Source: Atopsyche davidsoni
Taxonomy: Eukaryota > Arthropoda > Insecta > Trichoptera > Hydrobiosidae
Direction of reading: 5' to 3'
DNA: 64,000 nucleotides
Assembly (NCBI GenBank): GCA_022113835.1
Contig: JAILWY010000009.1
Span: 8,284,001-8,348,000 of the forward strand
The translations under genes were made by a program, and so were the position numbers. This document shows, one piece after another, positions 23,355 to 36,018 of this stretch; within the stretch, counting starts at the first letter, position 1; each line of letters starts with the position of its first letter. Under the pieces are notes generated by a model. The model saw nothing but the letters and a program-made list of their open reading frames with translations. It had not been told where the DNA came from and searched no databases.

Positions 23355-26249
23355 CACAAATTCAATACTCATAACTGATTTTTGTATGACATGCCATATA
23401 TATATATTTTTTTTTAATAATCTCAATGCGTAGTTACATTTTTTTCTATTAAAGCTCGTGCATCGCACTTTGAATTTAAAATTTCTAAATAATTTAGTAG
23501 ATTTAAAAATACACATATGTGACAGGTTTGTACGCCAAATTAAATATAATAACACGACGGACGCACATCACTATCATTATACGCAAGTAATTTATTTTCA
23601 TATTTATTTGTAATTGAGCATCAAAAATTTTATATCATTTTCGCAAGGTTTTATGGGCCTAAGTTATTTAATTATATGGTTTGCGAGTACCTAAGGGATG
23701 CTATTCACTAAAGGTCTGTCTATTTACAGTGTCATAGACACTAATTTCCCTAACATTGGTATATTATCTGAGTTAGTGATGTTTAATATCTGAGACTATT
23801 TTGTATATTATGTATAAAATTTCAAAAATGTTAGCTAGCATTTCTATGATATAATAAAATATTGATTTACTTAAAATTAATCAATTTCTTAAAAGGTATA
23901 TCTTACACTTTACACTAATGTTTTATATTTTAATTACTTAAACATTTTACTAACCCATAAACGAATCTAACCAAATTTAATTATGCAATAAGTTTACCCA
24001 CCAATCTATCAAAACTAATTATATGCGTTTATACATAGAAATATTTTTTTTAGTAACGGATTTATTTAATAATGGCTTAGCAATTTGTAAAAACGACCAT
24101 TTCAATGGCCACTCTCTAATTTACCTCACAGCCTCCGTTAATATACACAAAGCCTTAATTGTATGTAATGCATGTGAGCTTAAATATATTATCCTTCAAA
24201 TTACAACATATCCTATGCTATTAAATATACATAATCGTATATTTTAACGTCACAAAAATTTTAATAAAATTATTTTATAAATTATATTGAAAAAATATTT
24301 CATTGTGATTCTGCTGATAATGACGTCACGTGTACTTTATTCAGGTGGTGATAATGACTAACGACAATCAATACATTGGAGGAGGAGCCCTTATCGATAT
24401 GCAGAATGTCATCACGACAGCTCACCGAATTGCTTCATACGTGTAAGAAATTAAATAAAATATAAATTTTAAAGAAATACAAAATAAAAAAAACAAAAAA
24501 ATATATACATAAGCTAGATTATGTGGATACAATCGAAACATGTTTTATTTATAATGACAGTGAATTTTGAATCACAAAAAATATTTTACTGATTTTTATG
24601 TAATATTTTTAATATTCTAATAATATCTTTTTTAAAAAAACGAAAGCCGAAAAGTCATTAGCCTCTTTATTTTAGGGTGTTTTTATTGCTTTGTAAAAAA
24701 AATCCGCAAAAGAACCCGTTCTTGATCGTTACCTTCGCTTGTATCGCAGCGGGTGATGGCAGCTTTATAAAAAGTGCTGTGGAGACTTATATAATTAAAA
24801 AACAAATATTTCAAAACTGCTATAAAAATAAACGAGACTACTTTTTTATTTGTTTGATCAATAAATAATTTGCAATCTTCATTTATAAGATTAAACCGAT
24901 CTACGATCCACACGTATCCCGATTTTTATTTAATTTGGGATTCGTAGTCTTGTTCTGTTAAATTAACGCTCTATCCTGATGGAGAATCAGAATTAAAATA
25001 TTTAAAATGGTTTAAAAAAAATAGATATATCTTTTCTAGAAACGGCGCAGGTATAAAGGTCCGTATTGGAGAGTGGGACTTAGCAGGGACGTACGAGCAG
25101 TATCCTTATAGAGACTTCAGCATTGCGCGGATGTGGATCCACGAGTCTTTCAGCAACACAACTCTGCAGAATGACCTTGCGCTCCTCAGGCTAACGGGAG
25201 GGATCCCAGCAGGCACCCAAGGGGTAGTACCGGTGTGCCTACCTACCCCTGGACAGGTCTTCGATGGACTGAGGTTGCACAATTTTATTTCATGATATCT
25301 CATTATACGTATATGAATTGTAATGACAACTTTAAAATAAATCAACATTTATCGGTTGGCATTTCCCATATATGACAGAGAATAAAATGTATTAATTTTC
25401 AATACCTCATAGAAATCACAAACTTTCTATGGATCAGGGTGATACCTCATGTTTAAAAAATCTGTTATTTACTCATTATCTACCCTTTTTTTTTAACTAC
25501 TGCAACATGTCGTGTAGCATATGTACAAATGACTGTTATTACAAATTACAAATGTAATTTTTATAATTAAAACTGCTATTAATTACATGTTTCATATAGA
25601 TAAAAATATAAGTAAATTAGAAAATATATATAAATAATAACTTAAATATTTTTTTTTTTTGTGAAAAGATAAATTATATTAACATTAGAAGTCTAGTCAG
25701 TTCAAGGAACGCTTGAGGAACTAAAAAAAAATTACCCGTTGTTTTATGTATTATATGTTATATGTTGATGATTTTAGATGTTGGGTATCAGGCTGGGGTC
25801 AGGATGCCTTCGGTTCTGCTGGTCGTCTCCAGACCATTCTCAAGGCGGTGGATGTTCCAATCATCCCCGCCGCTTCCTGCGAGACGAGCTTTCGAACAAC
25901 TCGTCTGGGCACTGCTTACACATTAGACAGAACCGCATTCCTGTGCGCAGGGGCTGAAGCCAGCAAGGACTCTTGCACGGTTGGATAAACCCTAGATTTT
26001 ATTGATTTTACTTTAATCTGTTAACATTAAATATTGAGTGGCTTTATATTACTAATTTGTATTTAAAAAAATGATTTTTAGGGTGACGGAGGTTCGGGGT
26101 TGGTATGTGAAACCTCAACAGGACGATGGACGGTGGCGGGGCTGGTGGCATGGGGATTAGGTTGTGCCACTCAAGGAGTACCTTCTGTGTATATCAATAT
26201 TGTCAACTACATTCCATGGATACAAGCGAGACAAGCGATGACTGTGTAG
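21798..26249 (+). CDS. SPH-2: secreted CLIP-type serine protease homolog
   Basis: Coding exons: 21798-22041, 22523-22812, 23145-23291, 24345-24442, 25040-25273, 25778-25979, 26082-26249; 460 aa. A leader exon ending at about 21637 (AAA|GTAAGA) lacks the ATG-AG seen in SPH-1, so translation is placed at the ATG two bases into exon 2 (MCLWLLWTCLGMTA, signal peptide). A short Thr/Pro stalk follows, then a propeptide with RSKR and RTKR sites, a clip-like domain (NCSCVPPAQC ... CSTGLRFCC ... SCGSR) and the protease domain. His57 (TTAHR) and Asp102 (NDLALLR) are present; the active-site motif GDGGSGLVC has Gly for Ser195, so it is non-catalytic. In exon 4 the usual CCGST becomes CCVSM. The donor of intron 7 (ACG|GTTGGA) is weak. 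A reverse foldback-element fragment sits in the 3' UTR. Confidence 0.83.
23305..23348 (+). repeat. (TA)n microsatellite in SPH-2 intron 4
   Basis: About 22 uninterrupted TA units beginning just after the exon 4 donor at 23292. Confidence 0.95.
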
Positions 26250-27952
26250 TCTTATTTTTTTTCTTGTTGAGGGACAAGGCATTTGATTCGTGAAGATCCA
26301 TTATTATAATGATAAAAGTACCTTTGTATTTTCCTTCTAGAGGTGTGCGTGGTCCATTTCATAACTCCATTAAAAAAATATATAATTGATGATCATTTGG
26401 GTATTTATAAATCACTTTTAAAATATAGACATAAATCTGAATATTAAATAGTGAAATTACAAAATCAAAAATACAGACTAAAGCTTAATGGGAAAATTTA
26501 TATAATACACACGTGTAGGCAACAATGATTGAAAAGTTAAAACATAATCGGTTAGATAATATATTATACTTTTATTTGAATAACTATATATCTAAATGTA
26601 AAGTGGCTAAGGTAAACGTATTTTGTGCACTATTTTTTATTCAATCATTTTTCTAAAAGTTTTTTTACTATTTATTTTAAACTGTATTTTTTTCATTATT
26701 GTTTTTTAATAATAGTATGTGTCTATAATCTATTTTATAGTTATCTATGGTTAATGCTAGCTCAATTCTATATTTTTCTACATAGTTTTGTCAATGGGTG
26801 ATGTGGCTGCAAAAAAATATAGGACAATTAATAATTTTTAAAAAATAAAATATATTTACTTTTAACAAACTGTCGATACTGTTGATTGAACAGAATCGTT
26901 AATTTAATGAACTGTTGATTCCTAAAATGGACAGAATCAGTTTCAGGGATCAAATTGTAAATCTATAGAACCAGATAATAAATTAATAAAAACTGAAATA
27001 TTAAAAAAGAAACTGCAATAAATAAGTAATAAATATCAGATACTAATAAAAATAATGGTAAATGCATGATATTTAAAATTATCAGAAACGATTGAGATTG
27101 TCTAAATCTAAAAAAAACCATATTGAAACTGTTGTGAGATTAAGTCTCATAAAATAAAGTAAATTGGAAATGTCTAAATAAATAGATGACGTAATGATAC
27201 TTTAATAATACCAATTTGATAAAACTACCGGTGTCTTATATTATTCAATGAAATTATTTAATTATAATTGTATTTAATAAATTAACTCTCCTGTAATAAC
27301 CTGTTTCTGACCGATATGTGCAGTTTAAAGTGCATGCAAAGAGCACCTGGTTCGTTTAAAATGTACAATTAATAAATAATTACTAATGATTCATGTTTTT
27401 CTTTTATTTAATTTTTATGCCAGGTATTTTATATACAACAAATAAATTAATAAATAGTATTTTAACTCTTGCTTATCAAAGATGTTTTCAGTTTAATTTT
27501 AAAACAAAATAAATCATTCTAAATATAATAATATTTCTATTCTTTGTAACATAATAAGATACAGATTGTATAAGAAACAGTATAGTTATTTACGTGTTAA
27601 GTCTGTGTGAGAGTAATTTTTAATAATAATAATAATTTTAATGTAGCATTGTTGTTTACATTTCAATCATGAAGTTCGAGTGAGCAATTTATAATTTTTG
27701 TAATAACTGATATGTTTGCAAGTAAACAAATTATGTACATAATTTTTTTAAACTAAATATTATTTCTAAATTTATATATAATATTATTACTTTAAAAAAA
27801 TTGACTAACATAAGTCTATACTTTAAAATTCTAATGCTTTATTAGATTTATACTTTGAATGCTTGATAATAATTATTGAAGCTTACGGCTATTAGTTGTT
27901 ATTGTCAATAGTTTTTAGTTATCAATTCATATTATTAATACTATTTATTTCA
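26250..27952. other. SPH-2/SPH-3 intergenic spacer
   Basis: AT-rich spacer. Its first part holds the minus-strand foldback-element fragment; the remainder shows no gene or clear repeat up to the 390-bp repeat at 27953. Confidence 0.6.
26264..26333 (-). mobile_element. Foldback retroelement copy C (tail fragment, minus strand)
   Basis: On the minus strand this reads AAATACAAAGGTACTTTTAT...AATGGATCTTCACGAATCAAATGCC...CCCTCAACAA, matching the arm and tail of copies A and B. No inverted arm is visible, and no convincing target-site duplication was found. It starts about 15 bp after the SPH-2 stop codon. Confidence 0.7.
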
Positions 27953-28349
27953 TCTCCCCGCTCTCCCCATTCTGTTGCTTGTGCATGACTGCCATTGAAC
28001 CCTGAGTGTGTGTAAAGGATCGGTAATGGAGTAGTGGACTTGGAATGATTGTGGAGAGATGTGCTCTGGAAGCACCTTGTCGAGGTAGGGAGGCTCCTGA
28101 TATTGTTTCTGTAGCTTGCTGCAGAAGGAGTATCAGATATAAACGCCAGAGCTTTGTAAGGAAAGAATTTATAATAATGTTATTGAGCAGCAGCAATGCG
28201 CATACTTTTTCTTCCAATATAAAGCTGCGGTGTAAAAGGACCCGGGGACCCACTGAACTGTTTTCCCCTAAGAAAACCATGAACACTCGCTCAGCATGAG
28301 TATATGCTCAGTGAAACGGTCGCCAATCTACTCTGAGTAGAGAGAGGCA
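27953..28349 (+). repeat. 390-bp repeat family, full-length copy R-b
   Basis: Begins CTCCCCGCTCTCC and ends near GAGAGGCACTT. Shared landmarks with the other copies are GGTAATGGAGTAGTGGACTT, GGAGGCTCCTGATATTGTTTC, CAGAAGGAGTATCAGAT, GCCAGAGCTTTGTA, GAGCAGCAGCAAT and GCATGAGTATATGCTCAGT. No coding capacity and no terminal repeats were seen, so the class is unknown. It ends about 290 bp before the SPH-3 promoter box. Confidence 0.75.
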
Positions 28350-28640
28350 CTTCCCGGCTATTTTATTGTAAATTTCATTAAAAATATAAAATTGAACTAA
28401 TGTCAATCAAAAAGTAAAGAAATCTATCAATTTAATGACTTCAAATTTATAAAACATCTAGCTCTATGAATTCTTTCACTTCACACGAGCCTTAACAAAA
28501 GTTTGTGATATGCATAAATTTAACATTGTGTTAAATTGATGTGATGTACGAAGAAGGTTTCATTACTCGTATCAAGCGTTAAATTTCAATTGAAAACTAA
28601 TCACGTAGTTCAATCTGACATTCAAAATACCATCGGCAGG

Positions 28641-28777
28641 CCAATTTGTACTAATATCATATAATAATTGTCAAAAATTGAAAATATATTTGATATCCCA
28701 CAATAGCAAAAGTGCGAAAAATATCGAAAATGGTGAAATAGCCATGGTGTTACGTCACAGCAAAATTCGTATATAAA
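28641..28777 (+). promoter_or_regulatory. SPH-3 promoter module
   Basis: Contains CCAATTTGTA (28641-28650), a CRE-like TTACGTCA (28750-28757) and TATATAAA (28770-28777), with 20 bp between CRE and TATA starts. The following GACATTTTTCATGTCG resembles the start region of SPH-4 (ACATTTTTCGCGTCA). Confidence 0.65.
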
Positions 28778-28922
28778 CTCGTTTTGCACATAAAAATATG
28801 ACATTTTTCATGTCGATTTTATTGAACAAACATCTATGTATAGTGTAACCAAAAAGCACCGATAACTTGACTATTGACCTCGCCATTGGTGTTCAAGGTT
28901 AATAAACTATTTTAATTTGGAT

Positions 28923-28925
<3 letters not shown>

Positions 28926-28970
<45 letters not shown>
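28926..28970 (+). repeat. (TA)n microsatellite in the SPH-3 5' intron
   Basis: About 22 TA units, roughly 30 bp upstream of the exon 2 acceptor at 29003. Confidence 0.95.
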
Positions 28971-28971
<1 letters not shown>

Positions 28972-30182
28972 TTATATGCATGTTGTATTTTTTTATTTCA
29001 CAGTATGTGTCTCTGGATACTGTCAGCTTGCTTGGGGATGGCAGCCCTGAGAATCCCATATCCTTACAGATCATCCATCGTGACAGGTGGGCCTGCACCT
29101 CCTCCCGTTGTCCTGCCTCCTTTGCCACCGGTGGTCACCACCACAACCGCTCGGCCCTTCACGCTGCCCGGCGGGACGCTCCCTCCGTTCCCGAGTGCTC
29201 CGACCCTCGTGACGACCACGACCGCCAGGCCGAATGTTCTCCCTCCGCTACCGCCAGCACCCTTAGTACCTGGTGAGCTATTTACTAATAGAATTATGAT
29301 TTTATAATATTTATTTGTAATATATTAAGAATCTAATATAAACATTAAAAAAATATATTTTCGAAAATAATTAAGATGAATTCAAGTACTGCAATTACAC
29401 CGATTTTAGAAGCACTGATTTTTTGTTGCTTAGACAAAATAATTTATAATGAATATAATAACTTCAGGCTCAAGTATTAATAAATTTTTATCTTAAACTT
29501 TTTTTTAAAGTATATAAAATTTAACGTTATGAAAAATATTTCATCTTTTATTTCAGCAATAACAACTTTACCGCCAATGACAACAAAGGCTTCAATTATT
29601 GATCCTCGTTTCGGTGTATTACCTCCCTTGAAAATGTATGAAGTCGAAAGCCTTCTCAGATTCGGAGATGGTGAAAATGTGGACACGCACTACGAACCCA
29701 ACCCAGGACCAGATGTCGTCATCTTCCCCAGAACCAAGAGGGCTGTTGTAAAACCTGTTCGAGAGAACAAAGTGCAGGCCACGAACTGTGCATGCGTTGT
29801 GCCCGCCAAGTGTCCCATCGTAAAAAAATCAGATGCTGTAATCGACTTTCGTGTTATAAACGAGGTTTGTAACTACACATTTTTATATAAAAAATAAGTT
29901 TTGAAGCCATTTATTATTGGTGCACGTACTTGTCATTTCAATGCTTGGACAGTTGAATGTGAGATTTTTCGCTATTAAAATATCCGCATCACCAATGAAG
30001 ACTCAATCAGTAAAATTAAAATGTAGGAATCTGTAAAATCAAATAAAAGCCAGACTGAAATGCACATAAAACCCAAATTTTTCCACTATAAAATTGTAGT
30101 GAAGCGTAATTAAATAAGTATAATACTAATAACTGATATGAGATATGAATAGTATTTTTACAATATTTATCTTCATCGAGTG

Positions 30183-30498
30183 CCTCTCCTCAGAAGAGGT
30201 TGGCGACCATTTCACTGAGCTATATGCTCATACTGAACAAGTGCTTATAGTTTTATAAGGAAAAAAAAGTGTAGTAGGTCCCCGGGTCCTACAACACCGC
30301 AGTTTTATATTGAAATAGCATTTTATAAATCCTTTCCTTATAAAGCTCTGGCGTTTAGATCTGATACTTCTTCTGCAGCAAGCTACAGAAACAATATCAT
30401 GACCTCCCCCCTACCTTGACAAAATACTTCCAGAGCACATCCCTTCACAATAATTTTAAGTTCACTACTCCTTTACACACGCTCAGGGTACAGAATAG
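30183..30498 (-). repeat. 390-bp repeat family, minus-strand copy R-c (SPH-3 intron 3)
   Basis: Reverse-complement match to R-b from GAGAGGCACTCGATGAAG inward, through GGACCCGGGGACC, GCCAGAGCTTTATAAGG and CAGAAGAAGTATCAGATC to CCCTGAGCGTGTG. It is inserted in intron 3 of SPH-3, against the direction of the other copies. Confidence 0.7.
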
Positions 30499-31023
30499 AA
30501 GCCAATGTCTATACGGGCATTCAAATAGCATACAAGGACCCAATTCTGAAGTAAGACGGAAAATAATAAATTTGAGTCTCAACCAGAATCATCTAATATT
30601 TTTTTATAAAATAATGCAGCCCCTGAACGCGACGTGCCCCCCGGGGCTGCGCTGGTGCTGCGGGGCGACCTCGGCCGCGCAGCTATCCTGCGGCTCGCGT
30701 CTGCTCTCCCCTTCGACCTACCCCATCCAGCTGGGCCAGGCACGCTACGGGGACTACCCGTGGATGGTGAGCTTTAAACAACCCTACTGAAAAACTATAC
30801 ATTTTCAAAATCAGAAAAACGTTAAATGACTAAAACAGAGATATTTTTTCAAACTATTGATAAATATAAATAAAATCTTAAGTGTAAGTAAACATATATC
30901 ATTTTTATGTTATGTCTTAACACACTTTAGGCGGGTAGCAAATTGACTTAACCGAGATTTTTGTTAATAAATTAAATGTTATTGTTACACAATAGCTTAT
31001 ATTATATTTATATTTTAATCGGG

Positions 31024-31322
31024 TCACCAAATTGCACGTGTGAAATCTAGTCTATACACTCTTTGATTTACAAATAAATCATTTACTCTAAAAAGTTTAA
31101 CCGCTTCATACACACTTTGCAGATTACTTGGCATCACAACAACACCGCTTTGTCCTAAAAATTGTTCAATAATTGGAGGAATATCATTCACTGACAACTC
31201 CACTTCTTCATTGTCACTTTGTTCAGAATCACTGGACAGTATTGGTAGAAGTAACGTTGATGAGTCTAAACAAACATTACGAGCTGTAAACTTAAAGAGT
31301 AAAATGACCTTCTGCCGCTTTT
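31024..31322 (-). mobile_element. Probable piggyBac-type transposase N-terminal fragment
   Basis: A minus-strand frame with no start codon runs about 99 codons to TGA (31026..31024). It has an acidic segment (SDSEQSDNEEVEL), then QFLGQSGVVV and SVYEAVKLFRVNDLF. This arrangement, an acidic leader followed by a segment of the form FxG..GV...S..EAVKLFF.DDLF, resembles the region before the catalytic domain of piggyBac-like transposases. No catalytic part was seen. It lies in SPH-3 intron 4. The family call is from memory of the motif layout and is tentative. Confidence 0.35.
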
Positions 31323-31436
31323 AGAGTAAACACATTCAAAAACGTATTAAAATAATATAGAATGCCTTTTTATTTACAGTAATTAAAATGAAATATAACT
31401 TACTCAAGCAGTTCGTTATTTGATAAATATTGATAA

Positions 31437-31509
31437 TGAATGTCATTTTTATTTTTGATAGAAACAGTATCCTTCATACTGTTTCTATCAAAAATAAAAA
31501 TGACATTCA
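31437..31509 (+). repeat. Perfect 34-bp inverted repeat
   Basis: Arms 31437-31470 and 31476-31509 are exact reverse complements around CCTTC; the arms begin TGAATGTCATTTTTATTTTT. It lies in SPH-3 intron 4, about 115 bp beyond the piggyBac-like fragment. It lacks the tail of the foldback family. Confidence 0.85.
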
Positions 31510-33244
31510 ATCAAATATGTTTAGAATTTTATGAAGTATTTTTTCGAAAAATGTGATTTTGACAGTCAATGGTGTATTTTATGCAATGCAGTTTTTAAAC
31601 TGCATCACCCATAAACTGTATTGAACCTAAAATGTTTCCAATGATGATGTGTTGTATTCTATTTTTACTATACCATCCCACACATTATAAAGCATTCTAT
31701 CTATAGTGTAAAAATAATCATGTATATTTAACTGCTGTCACAAACATCCGAAGTCCGATTATTGACAAAATTATTTTAAATTTCGCGATGATACTGTAAT
31801 CCATGGTATTATTACGGCGCTTCCGTAAATGATGTTTCAGGTGGTGATAATGACGACTGATAATCGCTACATAGGAGGAGGAACCCTCATCGACACGCAG
31901 AATGTCATCACCACTGCTCATCGAATCTCTGCATTCCCGTAAAAAAAACACACTAATTTAGCATAGTTAAATATATTTTAATATTTACTCAACATATCCC
32001 TTATTATAATTATATCATAATATAAATAATTTTGTTTATGAAAAAAGATAGCCGAAATTTATATTTTTCAGCTTAGTAAATTAAATAAAAATATATTGAA
32101 ATTATTTTAATGAATTAGAGCTAGTATTTTAAACTTTGTTTGGATTTTACAGCAATGGCGTAGGTCTGAAGATCCGTGTTGCAGAATGGGACATGGCAGG
32201 AACGTACGAACAATATCCGTTCAAAGACATCAATATCTCTCGAGTGTGGACCCACGAGGCATTCAACCCCAACACTCTGCAGAACGACCTCTCCCTCATC
32301 AGGCTGGCAGGCGGGATCCCGGCAGGCACTCCTGGGGTGGTGCCGGTGTGCTTGCCCACCGCTGGACAGGTGTTCGATGGAATGAGGAAAGACATTGTTT
32401 AACCATTTTTTTATTTAAGCGAAATTAATCAATTTAACTGATAAATTACTATCATACTGTCAACATTTTTATTTTGATAACAAAGATACATCCAAAACGA
32501 ACTAGTTACCTTAATTTGTAAAGTAAAGTACTTTTCAATGTAAGGCAAGTACAAAGCCATGTAAGGTACTATACTTTGAGATAAAAAATACTTCATGTAA
32601 AAAAAATATTTGATTCTGTCACAACATTGCTTCGAAAAACGTTTAATATATTATGACATTTAAATAAATATCCACTAAATATTGTTGTTTGATAAATCAT
32701 TACAATTTTTTTTTATATAGAATTAAAATACCTTCTTTCGTTTGTGAATATTTTTTGATATTGATAAGTTATATGATTCGATTATAGTGATGCTTTTATG
32801 GTCAGGTGTTGGGTATCCGGTTGGGGTCAGGATGCTTTCGGCCCCAATGGCCGTTTACAGACAATCCTGAAGGCAGTGGACGTTCCCATCATTCCAGCCG
32901 CCTCGTGCGAGACGAACCTCCGCACCACCCGCCTGGGCACGGCCTACATGCTGGACAGGACCGCCTTCCTCTGCGCGGGAGCCGAGCTCAACAAGGACTC
33001 CTGCACGGTAGGATCACATCAATCAGGGACATGTTGGGCCTAAATCGGCTATTTCTAATACTAATTGCATATTTTACAGGGAGACGGAGGCTCCGGGTTG
33101 GTCTGCGAAACGTCAGGACGCTGGACGGTGGCCGGGCTGGTGGCCTGGGGAATAGGCTGCGCCTCGCAAGGAGTTCCAGCCGCATACGTCAATATTGTCA
33201 ACTATCTTCCGTGGATACAAGCGAGACAATCTATGGCAGCCTAA

Positions 33245-35730
33245 TTTAAGTTTACAATTTGTTATTGAGGTTCAGATGATTCTTTGTATTTTTTTTATTT
33301 TGCATTTGCATTTGCACATGAGTAATTAATTATATAACTAAACCATGGCTGAAGATACACAGAAACTAATTGAAATTATATACCTATTCGCTTTAAAGCT
33401 GAAGGTATTTTTCAAAGTCAAATGAATTTTATTATAAGTAATTTCATTATTGTAATTTTTTTATTGGATTAAAATCCATCCACTAGTTTAAATCAAATAA
33501 AATTTGGTGATTTAAAAAAAAAAAAAAATTGTCAGATCTACAAAAATCTACAGTTTAATGTTGTATAATTGGATAAATTTTTATATATCATTTAATTACA
33601 TGAAAATCAAATATTGTAATCGATTTGTTTAAATATTTGTATATTTCAAATTCATTATTCATTACATGCAATTTTTTTTTTTTTATATGAAAGCAATTTA
33701 TATTATATTAAATACAATACTGGATGTGAAAAATATAATCTATTTGCACCAAATAAAAATACTATCTACAATAGCCTTTTTTCAAATACTAGCTATTTAT
33801 TATTTAAATAAGTCCCTCGCAAAGTATTAAAAAATATCGGGTGATAACTTATTTTGTGGTATAATACTATAAATTGTAATAATGAAAAATAAAACACTAT
33901 GATTATATTAATTTTAAAGGAACGTAGTGCATTAAGAGTTCACCAATATGTGATGTACAATCTATTAAAATATGTAATAATTTAAAGTTTTTTTAAAGAA
34001 TTACAATGATTTTTTAACCAAGAAATTCTTTTATGTATATTTATACTTATAAATTATTTTTGTTGTCAAACGGTTTAGTTTGAAAAATAAACACCGTAAA
34101 ATAATATTTGAAACTACTTACTTTTCTTTCTTGCAGTAAGTATGATTTTTTTTTAATAATAATTAAAAATATAAATGGAGTGAAATTTATAAGAAAACGA
34201 CAAAACTAAAAATATATAAAAATTAATAGTCACTACACAATTTAAGATGTATTATTTTAAAATTTCACAGAGGTAATAGAATAGAAATCATGAGTCACGT
34301 TATAATTATTAGAGGTATTTCAAAGATTTATAAAAATAAAAATATGAATTTTATGCTTCTATCTAACCATAAGGCATAAACGTGAGTAAATAATACTTTC
34401 TTAGTGCTTATATTAAATAACATTTAAAAAATTATTTTGCAATTTTCATTAATATTTACCATTTATTTTCTATTTTGACGTTGTTTTAGAATAATAAATT
34501 AGATTTATCTTAATATCATTTCATTTTCTCTCGTAGTCAAATTAAACAAATATCAATGATCTATTAATGGTCTACCAAGGAAAAACATAACTTCTTCGTG
34601 ATTATTTATAGAAGAAATCATTTACCTATTATAATTTTTTTTTTTTAACAAAAATGAATTTAAAAATCATTTTGTACTCATGCGATTTTATTGTTATGAC
34701 AGTCTTACGCATAAATGTAAATTTATCATTTTCTAATAAACTTTTTCGCTGAATATAACATGTATACAAAATACTGTATTTAAAATGGTATCAATTGACA
34801 AACAACTTTGGTGCCTTGAATGCCTTTATTTTATCGAAACTAAAATTGGAAATCTCTTGAAAGATGCATCTAGAAGAGTTCAAGAGAATTTTCTTAATAT
34901 CGAAGCAAAATCTAATACTATGGATAGTAAAAAACTTTAAAAAATCATTAGAAAATAAATATTTCTAAATAAGAAATAGTTAAGTTAGAAGTTTTCTGAA
35001 GTTTCAGTTTAAAATTAAATAAATACAAAGTGTCCAGTTTCGTTAATTATCTGCGGATACTAAAATATCTGCAACGACATGATGACCTATAAATATCCAA
35101 CGTCCCCACATCAGTTTAATGGGCATTGAATTGTTCGCAAAACGACAAGGCACTTTTTCATACTGATGCACTTTCTAATAAAATGGTTAAAAAATCGATT
35201 GATGACACATATTGCTAATAAAATAATTTTTAAAAATTTGTCCATTTTCAGAAAGTTAAAAATAAATAATACATGAAATGCTATCAAATATATCCCATGT
35301 GTTACATACAAAACTATTTTACTAGATTTGGTTTTATTAATTTAGTCTTTAAAAAAAAACTATATTCCAGTCTTCTGTGAAAACAGGTGCCAGTGAAATA
35401 AATTGACAGTGATTATACAATTGAATTATAATAACTACTTAAAATATATATAGACCTTTCTTAAATTATAAAACTATATAATTATCAGTCTCCTTCCTCC
35501 TCTATTTATGAGAATCTACGATACATATTATAAAGATATATTATAAATAGCCCAGCCAGGGAAGTCAGTCAACTTTTATTTTTGATCTTCTGATTGAAGT
35601 TTTTGATGCAGGATGATTTTTCTCAGATGAATTTTCAAAAAAAAAAATCAATAAGGAAGCAAAAGTGCCATTTTATTCGAAAAAAATTACCCTACGATTG
35701 ATCCTACCTTACGCTTGATACTACAAATAT
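33245..35730. other. SPH-3/SPH-4 intergenic spacer
   Basis: AT-rich spacer with no recognisable gene, no copy of the 390-bp repeat and no foldback element. The SPH-4 promoter module begins at 35731. Confidence 0.6.
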
Positions 35731-35915
35731 GACAATTTGTTAACATATCAGATAATATCTAGTACCCTGGCTCAGATGTATAAACTAGAATAATAAATGA
35801 CATGCTGACACTTCACAACAAAGGACGCCCATTTATTGGATAAATTCAGAAAGAGCGGCAAATCTAAAATGGCGAGACGAGGTGAAATGACGTCATTACT
35901 GAAATGCTATATAAA
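35731..35915 (+). promoter_or_regulatory. SPH-4 promoter module
   Basis: Contains GACAATTTGTTA (35731-35742), GACGCCCATTTATTGGAT (about 35824), AGAAAGAGCGG (about 35848), ATGGCGAGACGAG, the exact CRE palindrome TGACGTCA (35888-35895) and TATATAAA (35908-35915), with 20 bp between the last two. It aligns with SPH-5 over most of its length. Confidence 0.72.
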
Positions 35916-36018
35916 TCCGTCCACACAAGCTTTTATTTACATTTTTCGCGTCATTTTTATCTGGTAAACAAGTAAAAAAAACTTATTGTGAATGTATTTT
36001 CCCCGCTTTTTTTGCTTT

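Larger units (their letters stand above)
29005..33244 (+). pseudogene. SPH-3: serine protease homolog with broken exon 6 donor
   Basis: Exons as in its neighbours: 29005-29272, 29557-29864, 30620-30766, 31841-31938, 32153-32386, 32806-33007, 33080-33244. The signal peptide MCLWILSACLGMAA, Pro/Thr stalk, clip-like domain (NCACVVPAKC ... CPPGLRWCC ... SCGSR), His57 (TTAHR), Asp102 (NDLSLIR) and GDGGSGLVC (Ser195 to Gly) are all recognisable. The exon 6 donor is ATGAG|GA where the four paralogs have ATGAG|GT. Reading on gives MRKDIV then TAA at 32400-32402, so an unspliced message would encode about 356 aa and lose the last third of the protease domain. The next usable GT (32397) would shift the frame. 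Exons 7 and 8 remain intact, so the break is recent, or a rare non-canonical site is used, or the base is an assembly error. The second propeptide site is degraded (RENK for RxKR). Exon 3 ends 9 nt later than in paralogs (GAG|GTTTGT). Exon 4 is unusually GC-rich. Confidence 0.6.

Noticed and set aside
18499..28970. TA and TG microsatellites considered as CRISPR-like or regulatory repeats
   Set aside because: They are simple dinucleotide runs in introns, expected in such genomes. No CRISPR array is present.
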